35,945 bases of DNA from Pseudomonadota bacterium (GTDB taxonomy: Bacteria > Pseudomonadota > Gammaproteobacteria > Burkholderiales > Burkholderiaceae_D). Of the stretch, positions 1 through 8,258 are shown one piece after another (positions within the stretch are counted from its first letter, which is position 1; each line of letters starts with the position of its first letter). The notes below the pieces were generated by a model. The model saw only the letters and a list, made by a program, of their open reading frames with translations, ran no database searches and had not been told where the DNA came from. The translations under genes and the position numbers were made by a program. The stretch lies in assembly GCA_023420795.1 (NCBI GenBank), contig JAEZVM010000257.1:1-35945 (forward strand), written 5' to 3'.

Positions 1-961
1 CATAGAACGCGGTCTTGACCAGCGGCGAGTGGCCGATCGAATAGGCGATCTTGCGGCATTCCTCAACGCTGGCACCTTCTTCCACGGTAATCGTCATGAA
101 CTTGGTCGCACCTTCGCCGTCGCGCACGATCATCTGGGCCAGTTGCTGCGACAGCGCAGTCACCGCCGCCGACAGTTCGACATATTCGGGCGAGCCGATT
201 TCGCTCACCTCCAGCTGCCCGGCACCGGTGGCGATCAGCATGAAGGAATCATTGGTCGAGGTATCGCCGTCGATCGTAATGCAGTTGAAGGATTTGTCCG
301 CTGCTTCCTTCACCATATGCTCCAGCACCGGCTGCGCGACCTTCGCATCCATCGCGAGGAAGCCGAGCATGGTGGCCATGTTGGGCTTGATCATGCCGGC
401 GCCCTTGCTGATGCCGGTCAGCGTGACGGTTTTGCCGGCGACTATGACGGTACGCGACGCGGCCTTCGGCTGCGTGTCGGTGGTCATGATCGCTTCCGCC
501 GCGTTGTACCAGTTGTCAGCGTTCAGGTTCGCCAGCGCCTGCGGCAGGCCGGCCTTGATGCGATCGACCGGCAGCTGCTCCAGGATCACGCCGGTCGAAA
601 ACGGCAGGATCTGCGACGGCTCGCATTCGAGCAGATCGGCCAGCGCAGTGCAGGTCGCATTCGCATTCGCCAGACCCGTATCACCGGTGCCGGCATTCGC
701 ATTGCCGGTATTGATGACCAGTGCGCGGATAGGCGTTCCCGCCAGACGAGAGCCTTCCAGATGCGCCTTGCACACCTGCACCGGCGCCGCGCAAAAACGG
801 TTCTTCGTGAACACGCCGGCCGCGCTTGCGCCGGGCGCCAGCTTCATCACCAGCAAATCCTTGCGATTGGCTTTGCGAATGCCGGCTTCGGCGTAACCGA
901 GTTCGATACCGGCGACCGGTTTCAGGTCGGCGGCGACAGGAAGAGGAAGATTGACGGCCAT
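1..961 (-). CDS. argJ: Glutamate N-acetyltransferase / amino-acid acetyltransferase ArgJ (3' end missing)
   Basis: ArgJ moves the acetyl group from N-acetylornithine to glutamate in the cyclic arginine pathway; bifunctional members also use acetyl-CoA. The minus-strand frame opens at the ATG complementary to 959-961 with MAVNLPLPVAADLKPVAG and runs off the window after about 320 codons, so the C-terminal part lies outside. The self-cleavage motif NMATMLGF is present with its threonine at about residue 197, the nucleophile created when the precursor splits into alpha and beta chains. A family-typical NTGNANAGTG stretch precedes it. I see no clear ribosome binding site. The gene lies downstream of secA in the same direction but behind a terminator, so it probably has its own promoter. 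Family assignment is secure; whether it is mono- or bifunctional cannot be told. Confidence 0.93.
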   Translation of the reverse strand, partial: MAVNLPLPVAADLKPVAGIELGYAEAGIRKANRKDLLVMKLAPGASAAGVFTKNRFCAAPVQVCKAHLEGSRLAGTPIRALVINTGNANAGTGDTGLANANATCTALADLLECEPSQILPFSTGVILEQLPVDRIKAGLPQALANLNADNWYNAAEAIMTTDTQPKAASRTVIVAGKTVTLTGISKGAGMIKPNMATMLGFLAMDAKVAQPVLEHMVKEAADKSFNCITIDGDTSTNDSFMLIATGAGQLEVSEIGSPEYVELSAAVTALSQQLAQMIVRDGEGATKFMTITVEEGASVEECRKIAYSIGHSPLVKTAFY

Positions 962-1004
962 AGGAAATCTGTCGAATTGAAGGGAACGGATAAGTTGGAA
1001 CGAT

Positions 1005-1010
1005 ATTGTA
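1005..1010 (-). promoter_or_regulatory. Possible argJ -10 box
   Basis: On the minus strand TACAAT lies 43 bases upstream of the argJ ATG and downstream of the secA terminator, where an argJ promoter is needed. No convincing -35 hexamer is found 16-18 bases upstream, so this is tentative. Confidence 0.3.
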
Positions 1011-1057
1011 ATCGCATCGATAAAAGCTGGGCCTTACGAATTGCGAGCGCCAGAAAT

Positions 1058-1085
1058 GAAAAAGGGCAGGATTCCCTGCCCCTTT
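1058..1085 (-). terminator. Intrinsic terminator after secA
   Basis: Read on the minus strand, GGGCAGG, loop GAAT and CCTGCCC are followed at once by TTTTTC. It starts about 25 bases after the secA stop codon and precedes argJ, so it should separate the two transcripts. Confidence 0.8.
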
Positions 1086-1109
1086 CCGCCTTATATCAAC
1101 GGTTGTGCA

Positions 1110-3875
1110 TCAGGCCAGTTTGCCGTGGCATTGCTTGTACTTCTTGCCGCTGCCGCAAGGACATGGATCATTGCGTCCGACCTTCGGCATGGCATTGACC
1201 ATCGGCTGCTGCCGCTGCTCCTCGGCTTCCGCCGTCGGCGCCAGCAACTCTTCCGGCGCCGCATCCGGATTGAAGTCGGCGTGCTGGTAATGCACGTTTT
1301 CCACATGCGGCTGTGCCAGTTGCGCTTCCGCTGCGTCGATTTCCTCGCGCGACTGGATGCGAACCGTCATTACGATGCGCACCACTTCGTTCTTGATCAG
1401 TTCCAGCATCTGGCCGAACAGCTCGAAAGCCTCGCGCTTGTATTCCTGCTTCGGATTTTTTTGCGCATAGCCGCGCAGATGGATGCCCTGACGCAAATGA
1501 TCCAGCGCAGCCAGATGCTCGCGCCAGTGGGTGTCGATGCTCTGCAACATGACGCTGCGCTCGAAGCCCGCGAATGCATCCTTGCCGACCAGCGCCAGCT
1601 TGGCGTTGTAGCTGTCATCAACCGTCTTCAGCACGCGCTCCAGCAGCTCGTCGTCGGTCAGGTTGGGTTCGGCTTCCAGCATCTTCGACAAGGGAACTTC
1701 CAGCTGCCATTCCTTTGCCAGCGCGTTTTCCAGCCCCTTGATATCCCACTGCTCTTCCACGGATTCTGCCGGCACATGCTCGCGGAACAGGTCGGTAAAC
1801 AGGCCGTGCCGCAGCGATGCGATCAGCTCGGACACATCCTGCGCTTCCAGCAGTTCATTGCGCTGCTGGTAAATCACCTTGCGCTGATCGTTGGCGACGT
1901 CATCGTATTCCAGCAACTGCTTGCGAATATCGAAGTTGCGCGCCTCGACCTTACGCTGCGCCGATTCGATTGAGCGGCTGACGATGCCGGCCTCGATCGG
2001 TTCGCCTTCCGGCATCTTCAGCCGGTCCATGATCGCGCGTACGCGGTCACCGGCGAAGATGCGCAGCAGCGGATCATCCAGCGACAGATAGAAGCGGGAG
2101 GAGCCCGGGTCGCCCTGACGGCCGGAACGGCCACGCAACTGGTTATCGACGCGGCGGGACTCGTGACGCTCGGTACCGATGATATGCAGGCCGCCAGCCG
2201 ACACCACATGGTCGTGCAGCGACTGCCATTCATCGCGCAGCTTCTGCGCCTGAGCCTGCTTGTCGGTATCCGAAAGATTCGCATCGGCTTCGATCAGCTG
2301 GATCTGCTTATCAACATTACCGCCCAATACGATGTCAGTGCCGCGGCCGGCCATGTTGGTCGCGATCGTGATCATCTTCGGACGGCCGGCCTGCGCGACG
2401 ATTTCGGCTTCGCGCGCATGCTGCTTCGCGTTCAGCACGTTGTGCGGCAGCTTTGCACCGGTCAGTATCTTCGACAGCAGTTCGGAATTCTCGATCGAGG
2501 TGGTGCCGACCAACACCGGCTGTCCACGCTCGTAGCAATCCTGGATATCCTTGAGCATCGCGTTGTACTTTTCCTGCGCGCTCTTGTACACCTGATCCTG
2601 CCGGTCCTTGCGCTGGCTCGGCTTGTTCGGCGGGATCACCACGGTTTCCAGGCCGTAGATTTCCTGGAATTCGTAGGCTTCCGTATCGGCGGTACCGGTC
2701 ATGCCGGACAGCTTGCCGTACATGCGGAAGTAATTTTGGAAGGTAATCGAAGCCAGCGTCTGGTTCTCGTTCTGGATCTTCACGCGCTCCTTGGCTTCAA
2801 CTGCCTGATGCAGGCCGTCGGACCAGCGGCGGCCCGTCATCAGGCGGCCGGTGAATTCATCGACGATCACCACTTCGCCGTTCTGCACCACATACTGCTG
2901 GTCCTTGTGGAACAGCGTATGCGCGCGCAATGCGGCATACAGATGATGAATCAGCGTGATGTTGGCGGCGTCATACAGCGACGCGCCTTCCGGCAGCAGG
3001 CCCATGCGTGTCAGGATCTGTTCCGCCTTGTCGTGACCCGCTTCGGTCAGCAGTACCTGATGTGACTTCTCATCCTTCGTGTAATCGCCGGGCACCTCGA
3101 TCTTGCCCTTGCCGTCCGGCGTTTCCTCACCGATCTGCAGCGTCAGCAGCGGCGGCACCTCGTTCATCTTGATGTACAGGTCGGTATGATCCTCGGCCTG
3201 GCCGGAAATGATCAGCGGCGTTCGCGCTTCGTCGATCAGGATCGAATCGACTTCATCGACGATGGCGAAATTCAGCGCGCGCTGCACGCGGTCGCCGGCG
3301 TCGTATACCATGTTGTCGCGCAGGTAGTCGAAGCCGAATTCGTTGTTGGTGCCGTAGGTAATGTCGGCGGCATAGGCGCGCTGCTTGTCGTCGTGCGCCA
3401 TCTGCGACAGGTTGACGCCGGTGGTCAGGCCCAGCCAGCCGTACAGCTTGCCCATCCATTCCGCATCGCGCTGTGCCAGGTAATCGTTGACGGTCACCAC
3501 ATGCACGCCCTTTCCGGCCAGCGCATTCAGATAGGCGGCCAGCGTCGCCATCAGCGTCTTACCTTCACCGGTGCCCATTTCCGCGATTTTGCCGTAATGG
3601 AGGACCATGCCGCCGATCAGCTGCACATCGAAGTGGCGCATCTTCAGGACCCGCTTGCCAGCCTCGCGGCAGACGGCGAAGGCTTCCGGCAGGATGTCGT
3701 CCAGCTTTGCACCCTTGGCGATGCGCTCCTTGAATTCCGGCGTCTTTGCCTGGAGTTCGGCGTCGGAAAGCTTCTCCATTGCCGGTTCCAGCGCATTGAT
3801 GTCGCGGACGGTTTTCTGATATTGCTTGATCAGTCGTTGATTGCGACTGCCGAAAATCTGGGTCAGTAATGACAT
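1110..3875 (-). CDS. secA: Preprotein translocase ATPase SecA
   Basis: SecA is the cytosolic motor that pushes unfolded preproteins through the SecYEG channel using ATP. The 921-residue product has the DEAD-type motor: Walker A GTGEGKT at residues 101-107, DEVD at 207-210, and the second nucleotide-binding fold with TNMAGRGTDIVLGGN in the middle. The C-terminus carries the zinc-binding SEC-C tail with Cys905, Cys907, Cys916 and His917, which contacts SecB and phospholipids. I start at the ATG of MSLLTQIFGSRN because this matches the usual SecA N-terminus. An in-frame ATG 11 codons upstream (3908) adds residues without family support. Neither start has a good ribosome binding site. Full length, no anomalies. 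A hairpin plus T-run lies in the leader. Confidence 0.98.
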   Translation of the reverse strand: MSLLTQIFGSRNQRLIKQYQKTVRDINALEPAMEKLSDAELQAKTPEFKERIAKGAKLDDILPEAFAVCREAGKRVLKMRHFDVQLIGGMVLHYGKIAEMGTGEGKTLMATLAAYLNALAGKGVHVVTVNDYLAQRDAEWMGKLYGWLGLTTGVNLSQMAHDDKQRAYAADITYGTNNEFGFDYLRDNMVYDAGDRVQRALNFAIVDEVDSILIDEARTPLIISGQAEDHTDLYIKMNEVPPLLTLQIGEETPDGKGKIEVPGDYTKDEKSHQVLLTEAGHDKAEQILTRMGLLPEGASLYDAANITLIHHLYAALRAHTLFHKDQQYVVQNGEVVIVDEFTGRLMTGRRWSDGLHQAVEAKERVKIQNENQTLASITFQNYFRMYGKLSGMTGTADTEAYEFQEIYGLETVVIPPNKPSQRKDRQDQVYKSAQEKYNAMLKDIQDCYERGQPVLVGTTSIENSELLSKILTGAKLPHNVLNAKQHAREAEIVAQAGRPKMITIATNMAGRGTDIVLGGNVDKQIQLIEADANLSDTDKQAQAQKLRDEWQSLHDHVVSAGGLHIIGTERHESRRVDNQLRGRSGRQGDPGSSRFYLSLDDPLLRIFAGDRVRAIMDRLKMPEGEPIEAGIVSRSIESAQRKVEARNFDIRKQLLEYDDVANDQRKVIYQQRNELLEAQDVSELIASLRHGLFTDLFREHVPAESVEEQWDIKGLENALAKEWQLEVPLSKMLEAEPNLTDDELLERVLKTVDDSYNAKLALVGKDAFAGFERSVMLQSIDTHWREHLAALDHLRQGIHLRGYAQKNPKQEYKREAFELFGQMLELIKNEVVRIVMTVRIQSREEIDAAEAQLAQPHVENVHYQHADFNPDAAPEELLAPTAEAEEQRQQPMVNAMPKVGRNDPCPCGSGKKYKQCHGKLA

Positions 3876-3887
3876 GCTTGAATTTTC

Positions 3888-3913
3888 AAAAAGGCGCCGC
3901 GATGTCATCGCGG
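3888..3913 (-). promoter_or_regulatory. Palindromic hairpin plus T-run in the secA leader
   Basis: Positions 3897-3913 are a perfect palindrome, CCGCGATG-T-CATCGCGG on the plus strand. As RNA from the minus strand it can fold into a 7-bp GC-rich stem with a GAC loop, followed four bases later by TTTTT, ending about 12 bases before the secA ATG. It resembles an attenuator, or a dimeric-regulator operator at the DNA level. Function is inferred only. Confidence 0.45.
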
Positions 3914-3938
3914 TGGCCGGGCTTGGGCTAAATTGCGG

Positions 3939-3944
3939 ATTTTA
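3939..3944 (-). promoter_or_regulatory. Possible secA -10 box
   Basis: TAAAAT on the minus strand, about 63 bases upstream of the secA ATG and upstream of the palindrome. No good -35 is visible. It is placed to drive secA after the terminator that closes the M23 gene. Confidence 0.3.
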
Positions 3945-3986
3945 TCATGCAGCCTGAGTGGGGCCGCCTGACTTGGAACCGGAAGG

Positions 3987-4021
3987 GCAAAAGATTGCAC
4001 GCCCGAAAAAGCCGGGCAATC
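3987..4021 (-). terminator. Likely terminator after the M23 peptidase gene
   Basis: On the minus strand GATTGC and GCAATC enclose a GC-rich inner inverted repeat (GCCCG/CGGGC) and are followed by TTTTG. It lies about 70 bases past the peptidase stop and before the secA promoter region. The stem is imperfect and the T-run short. Confidence 0.45.
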
Positions 4022-4088
4022 GGGATGTCAAATGGGGATTAAAAGCCAGGAAACAATACCAACCCGGCTTTCACACCAGCGACAAGAA

Positions 4089-5039
4089 TTACTTGAGGGA
4101 CAGGGCGGCGATTTTCGCCTGATCGGCACCCAGCGCGAGGAATTTGCGCGGATCCTGCTGGGCACCCTTTACCAGCACTTCGAAATGCAGGTGAGGGCCG
4201 GTAGAACGTCCGCTGGAGCCGATATCGGCGACATGCTGCCCGCGCCGGACGATGTCACCCACCTTGGCCAGCAAGCGGGAGGTGTGCGCGTAGCGGGTCA
4301 CAATATCGTTGCCATGGTCGATTTCGAGCATGTTGCCGTACTGATGGTGATACTCGGCCGCGATCACGACGCCGCCGGCCGCGGCGATGATCGGTGTACC
4401 TGTGGCGGCAGCAAAGTCGATCCCTTCGTGAAACGCCTGGCGTCCGGTAAACGGATCGAGCCGCCAGCCGAAGCTGGATGCGTTATAGCCGACATTCACC
4501 GGCGGGATCGTCGGCAGCAGCTTGGATTTGATCTTGTGATTCATCAGCGCCGATTCCACCACGTTCATGTAGTCCGCGCGGTGCTCGACATCCTTGGCCA
4601 TGACCTCCAGCAGTTGCTGGAATTCGTTCATGCTCAATGGCTTGACTTGCACGCTCGGCTCTTCCATGCCGCCGCGACCAGGCAATTCCTTGAAATTGAA
4701 TTCCTGCGGCTTGACGCCCGCCAGGCTCTGAACCCTCTCGCCCAGCGCATCCAGCCTCATTAGTTGCGCCTGCATTTCGCCCAGCTTCATCGCCATCGCC
4801 GCCAGGTTTTCCTTTACATACCTGTCTTTCTTTTCGGTGTCATCCTGGACAGCGGAAGCGAGCGCATCGCGCACTACAGGAATATCGAGATGGGCGGCAT
4901 GGCGGAAGGTCAGGTAGTACAGCAGGGACGCGGCCATCACGACGGATACGACAAACAGCACTCCCGCGAACAGCAGATGCCAGCGCGTCAGAGTGAGCGT
5001 CTTGGCATTGAAGCGGGGATGCAACAGAATGATTTGCAT
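4089..5039 (-). CDS. Membrane-anchored M23 (LytM-type) metallopeptidase
   Basis: This 316-residue protein has one N-terminal membrane helix (about residues 21-43), a charged, helical, probably coiled-coil segment (about 60-110) and a C-terminal M23 domain (about 200-300), so the catalytic part should sit in the periplasm. Zinc ligands of active LytM enzymes are present: His204 and Asp208 in HEGIDF, and His285 in GPHLHFE, with His252 in RYAH and His283 as likely catalytic residues. It is therefore probably a working peptidoglycan endopeptidase rather than a degenerate EnvC/NlpD-type activator. A strong GGAGGAG sequence precedes the ATG. It sits upstream of secA, the place secM takes in E. coli, but shows no SecM-like arrest sequence. 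Exact substrate is unknown. Confidence 0.88.
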   Translation of the reverse strand: MQIILLHPRFNAKTLTLTRWHLLFAGVLFVVSVVMAASLLYYLTFRHAAHLDIPVVRDALASAVQDDTEKKDRYVKENLAAMAMKLGEMQAQLMRLDALGERVQSLAGVKPQEFNFKELPGRGGMEEPSVQVKPLSMNEFQQLLEVMAKDVEHRADYMNVVESALMNHKIKSKLLPTIPPVNVGYNASSFGWRLDPFTGRQAFHEGIDFAAATGTPIIAAAGGVVIAAEYHHQYGNMLEIDHGNDIVTRYAHTSRLLAKVGDIVRRGQHVADIGSSGRSTGPHLHFEVLVKGAQQDPRKFLALGADQAKIAALSLK

Positions 5040-5090
5040 GACAACTCCTCCGAATCCTCCAGCGTCGGCGAGGTGTGATAAGGTTTGGAC

Positions 5091-5612
5091 ATGACGCGTC
5101 CCTCCTCATTTATTTCCTCGCAACAACGTTTTCAGTCTACACGCGCGCCCCTTAAAAAAAGGAGCAGCGTTACAGGTGTTACAGATTTTCTGCGCGCGCA
5201 TGAAAAAATGGCCGCTTTGTTGCCGGCCGTAACGCGTCTGGTTGCCCTGCAAAAAGAATGCGAGACACTTCTCCCCGCGCTGTTTGATAGATGTTCCGTC
5301 ATGCAGTTCGAAGCGGGGAACCTGGTTCTTTCTGCACCGAACGCTGCAATGGCGACGAAACTACGGCAGCAATTGCCCAATCTGCAAGAAAACTTGCTAA
5401 AACAAGCTTGGCAGGTTAACGCAATAAGAATTAAAGTGCAAGTTGGAAAGATTTCTGATAAGAAAATCCCACCCAAGCAGCTGGTGCTGCCCGCACAGGC
5501 GATTTCCGCCTTGTCCTCCTTGCAGAATTCGCTGGAAGACTCGCCATACAATCAATCACTGAAAGCCGCCCTTAATACGATGCTGCGCCGGCATCGCAAG
5601 GAACGGCCATAA
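5091..5612 (+). CDS. dciA: DUF721 / DciA-family protein
   Basis: The 173-residue product carries a DUF721 (DciA-like) domain at about residues 25-110 (typical: LLPAVTRLVALQKECETLLP and FEAGNLVLSAPNAAMATKLRQ). DciA proteins are the widespread ancestral loaders of the replicative helicase DnaB in bacteria lacking DnaC. The C-terminal 60 residues are variable and end in a basic RRHRKER tail. I choose the ATG at 5091, preceded by AAGG seven bases upstream; a TTG two codons earlier is possible. It diverges from the M23 gene across 51 bases and converges on lpxC. The M23/DUF721/lpxC neighbourhood is, from memory, common in Burkholderiales. The helicase-loading role is inferred from family membership. 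Confidence 0.75.
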   Translation: MTRPSSFISSQQRFQSTRAPLKKRSSVTGVTDFLRAHEKMAALLPAVTRLVALQKECETLLPALFDRCSVMQFEAGNLVLSAPNAAMATKLRQQLPNLQENLLKQAWQVNAIRIKVQVGKISDKKIPPKQLVLPAQAISALSSLQNSLEDSPYNQSLKAALNTMLRRHRKERP

Positions 5613-5638
5613 GATTCTAATTGGGAACGGGCGAATTT

Positions 5639-6574
5639 TTAACTGTACGCCCACTCCTGCCCTGCTTGCATCGCATACGCGCTGGGCGCAGCTTCGGCGG
5701 AATCGAAGCTCACGATCTCGTATGCATCCGGCTGCTCCAGCAAGGCGCGCAGCAACTGATTGTTGAGGCCATGCCCGGATTTGTGGGCCACATAACTGGC
5801 AAGCAACGGATGGCCAACCAGATACAGGTCGCCAATCGCATCCAGGATCTTATGGCGCACAAACTCATTGCCATAGCGCAGACCATCCGGATTCAGGATG
5901 CGGTATTCGTCCATCACGATCGCGTTTTCCAGCGAGCCGCCACGCGCCAGTCCCATGCCGCGCAGGGTTTCCACATCCTGCATGAAGCCGAAGGTGCGCG
6001 CACGTGCGATTTCCTTGATGTAGGACTCGGAGCCGAAATCGACTTCGGCGGTCTGACCGGTGCCATCAACGGCGGGATGATTGAACTCGATGAAGAACTT
6101 CAGCTTAAAGCCATTGTACGGCTCGAGACGCGCCCATTTTTCCTGCGCCCCGCTGCCTTCGCGCACTTCCACCGGCTTCTTCACCCGGATAAACTTCTTC
6201 GGCGCGTTCTGCTCCTGCAAACCTGCCTGCTGCAGCAAAAAGACAAAGGTGGACGCGGAACCGTCCATGATCGGGATTTCTTCCGCAGTCAGATCGATAT
6301 ACAGGTTGTCGATGCCGAGGCCGGCGCAGGCCGACATCAGGTGTTCGACCGTCGATACCTTCGCGCCCTCGCGCGTCAGCGTCGAAGCCATGCGGGTGTC
6401 GCCGACGCCGCCGGCGCTGGCGGGCAGTTCGACGGGCGGATTCAGATCGACGCGGCGGAACACGATACCGGTATCCGGCGCGGCGGGGCGCAGCGTCAGT
6501 TCCACCTTGGTGCCGGAATGCAGGCCGACGCCGATGGTCTTGACGACTTGTTTGACAGTGCGTTGTTTGAGCAT
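5639..6574 (-). CDS. lpxC: UDP-3-O-acyl-N-acetylglucosamine deacetylase LpxC
   Basis: LpxC carries out the committed step of lipid A synthesis, removing the acetyl group from UDP-3-O-acyl-GlcNAc in the cytosol. The 311-residue sequence has the general base and first zinc ligand in STVEHL (Glu77, His78), the second zinc site in RHKILDAIGDL (His and Asp), and the late KSGHGLNN histidine. Length and N-terminus (MLKQRTVKQVVKTIGVGLHSG) match the family, fixing the start. There is no ribosome binding site: the six bases before ATG follow directly on an extended -10 box, suggesting a leaderless or very short leader mRNA. The nearest upstream gene on this strand is glpK rather than the peroxiredoxin or ftsZ expected in relatives. 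Confidence 0.97.
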   Translation of the reverse strand: MLKQRTVKQVVKTIGVGLHSGTKVELTLRPAAPDTGIVFRRVDLNPPVELPASAGGVGDTRMASTLTREGAKVSTVEHLMSACAGLGIDNLYIDLTAEEIPIMDGSASTFVFLLQQAGLQEQNAPKKFIRVKKPVEVREGSGAQEKWARLEPYNGFKLKFFIEFNHPAVDGTGQTAEVDFGSESYIKEIARARTFGFMQDVETLRGMGLARGGSLENAIVMDEYRILNPDGLRYGNEFVRHKILDAIGDLYLVGHPLLASYVAHKSGHGLNNQLLRALLEQPDAYEIVSFDSAEAAPSAYAMQAGQEWAYS

Positions 6575-6580
6575 TGTGGA

Positions 6581-6589
6581 AGTATAGCA
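6581..6589 (-). promoter_or_regulatory. Extended -10 promoter of lpxC
   Basis: On the minus strand TGC-TATACT, an extended -10 element, ends six bases before the lpxC ATG; the best -35 match (CAACTG, 17 bases upstream) is poor. A start site 7 bases after the box would be the A of the ATG itself. Confidence 0.6.
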
Positions 6590-6611
6590 ACTAACCCGCG
6601 AGTCAGTTGCT

Positions 6612-6672
6612 GCAGGATGCCCGCCTGTTGGGCTCGCGCCACGCGCGACGAGGGCATTATTGCCATCCCTGC
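6612..6672 (-). other. Structured intergenic region between glpK and lpxC
   Basis: Nested inverted repeats: GCAGG/CCTGC outside, ATGCCC/GGGCAT inside, and a GCGC-rich hairpin (CGCGC GTG GCGCG) in the centre. No T-run follows, so this is not a standard intrinsic terminator. It could stabilise the 3' end of the glp transcript or serve as a folded barrier; the role is unknown. Confidence 0.4.
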
Positions 6673-6676
6673 ATCA

Positions 6677-8161
6677 TCATTCCAGCCAGTGACACGCACG
6701 CTGTACCGCACGTCTCCAGGTGGAAAGCCGCTGCTCCCTTTCATCGTTGGACATGCGTGGTTCAAAGCGCTTCTGCACCTGCCACTGCGCGACAATTTCC
6801 TGCATCGAGCCCCAGAAACCGACTGCCAGGCCGGCCAGATAGGCGGCGCCCAATGCCGTAGTCTCGGTCACGACCGGCCGCACCACCGGAACGCCGAGCA
6901 CATCTGCCTGGAACTGCATCAGCAGATCGTTGCAAGCAGCACCGCCATCGACCCGCAATTCGGTCAGGCCGATCGCCGCATCCTTCTGCATCGCTTCCAA
7001 TACATCGGCGCTCTGGTACGCAATCGCCGCCAGCGTCGCGCGCGCGATATGCGCCTTGGTGGTGCCGCGGCTGATGCCGACGATGGTGCCGCGCGCATAC
7101 GCATCCCAGTACGGCGCACCCATACCGGAAAAGGCTGGCACCACGAACACACCGCCGGTATCAGGCACGCTGGAAGCCAGCGCTTCCACTTCGGCAGAAC
7201 TCTGGATGATGCCGAGGCCGTCGCGCAGCCACTGCACCGCCGCACCGGCATTAAATACACTGCCTTCCAGCATGTAATCGGTCTGCTCACCCAAGGTCCA
7301 GCCTATCGTCGTCAGCAGGTTGTTGCGCGATTCGATTGCCTGCCTGCCGGTATTCATCAGCATGAAGCAGCCGGTACCATAGGTGTTTTTTGCCATGCCT
7401 GGATGATGGCAGGCCTGGCCGAAGGTGGCGGCCTGCTGGTCGCCGGCGATGCCGGCTATCGGAACCGGAGCGCCGAGCAGCGCTTCATCGGCGACGCCCA
7501 CGATCCCGCTGCTGGACACCACCTGCGGCAGCAGGTTCTTCGGGATATCGAGCAGGCCGAACAATTCATCGTCCCACTGCATCGTGTGGATATTGAACAG
7601 CAGTGTGCGCGACGCATTGCTGGCGTCGGTCGCGTGCATCCCGCACAGCTTCCAGATAAGCCACGAATCGATGGTGCCGAACGCCAGCTCGCCGCGCTCG
7701 GCTTTTGCGTGCGCGCCGGGGATGTTATCGAGCAGCCACTTCAGCTTGGTGCCCGAAAAATAGGCATCCAGCACGAGCCCGGTCTTTTTCTGGAATACCG
7801 GCTCCTGGCCCTGCTCGCGCAGCGCATCGCAGATGTCTGCGGTGCGGCGGTCCTGCCAGACGATCGCGTTAGCAATCGGCTCGCCGGTGCGGCGATCCCA
7901 CAGCACGGCTGTTTCGCGCTGGTTGGCAATGCCGATGGCAGCGATGTCGGATGCGCGTGTGTCGGTCCGCTTCAGCACCTGCCTTGCAACCTCGAGCTGC
8001 GTGGTCCAGATTTCATTGGCGTCGTGCTCGACCCAGCCGGACCGCGGGAATATCTGCCGGAACTCCTGCTGCGCGATGCCGTGGATCTGCCCCGCATGGT
8101 CGAACAGGATCGCGCGGGAACTAGTCGTGCCCTGGTCGAGGGCGAGGATGTATCTGCTCAT
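6677..8161 (-). CDS. glpK: Glycerol kinase GlpK
   Basis: GlpK phosphorylates glycerol with ATP to sn-glycerol 3-phosphate, trapping it in the cytosol and feeding GlpD. The 494-residue sequence is a complete FGGY-family kinase: phosphate-binding LALDQGTTSSRAILFD at residues 6-21, glycerol-contacting Arg82 and Glu83 (NQRE), Tyr134, and Asp241-Gln242 in AGDQQAA, plus the C-terminal DGGAACNDLLMQFQAD signature of the family. The ATG start fits the family N-terminus though no ribosome binding site is evident. It is the last gene of the glp operon, 97 bases beyond glpV and behind a hairpin with a T-run, so its expression may be lower than that of the binding protein. Confidence 0.97.
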   Translation of the reverse strand: MSRYILALDQGTTSSRAILFDHAGQIHGIAQQEFRQIFPRSGWVEHDANEIWTTQLEVARQVLKRTDTRASDIAAIGIANQRETAVLWDRRTGEPIANAIVWQDRRTADICDALREQGQEPVFQKKTGLVLDAYFSGTKLKWLLDNIPGAHAKAERGELAFGTIDSWLIWKLCGMHATDASNASRTLLFNIHTMQWDDELFGLLDIPKNLLPQVVSSSGIVGVADEALLGAPVPIAGIAGDQQAATFGQACHHPGMAKNTYGTGCFMLMNTGRQAIESRNNLLTTIGWTLGEQTDYMLEGSVFNAGAAVQWLRDGLGIIQSSAEVEALASSVPDTGGVFVVPAFSGMGAPYWDAYARGTIVGISRGTTKAHIARATLAAIAYQSADVLEAMQKDAAIGLTELRVDGGAACNDLLMQFQADVLGVPVVRPVVTETTALGAAYLAGLAVGFWGSMQEIVAQWQVQKRFEPRMSNDEREQRLSTWRRAVQRACHWLE

Positions 8162-8206
8162 TAGGCGTATATCTATAGAAATTCAAATCTGGCGCGGCCC
8201 GAGCAG

Positions 8207-8233
8207 AAAAGGCGCAGCTCGCGCCACGCCTTT
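8207..8233 (-). terminator. Internal terminator or attenuator between glpV and glpK
   Basis: On the minus strand GGCGC-GAGCT-GCGCC is followed by TTTTCTG, about 33 bases after the glpV stop; an alternative pairing AAAGGCG/CGCCTTT overlaps it. The short stem suggests partial termination, giving more GlpV than GlpK mRNA. Confidence 0.45.
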
Positions 8234-8258
8234 CATTCCCGGTCGATACGAGTGAATA

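Noticed and set aside
3876..4088. Possible SecM-like arrest peptide upstream of secA
   Set aside because: No short frame with a signal sequence and arrest-like end was seen; the interval holds a terminator, a possible -10 and a palindrome only.
5621..8164. 847-codon open frame on the plus strand
   Set aside because: It lies antisense to lpxC and glpK, both certain genes. Its composition (rich in Arg, His, Gln, Ala) is what a GC-rich gene gives when read on the other strand, and it shows no family motif.
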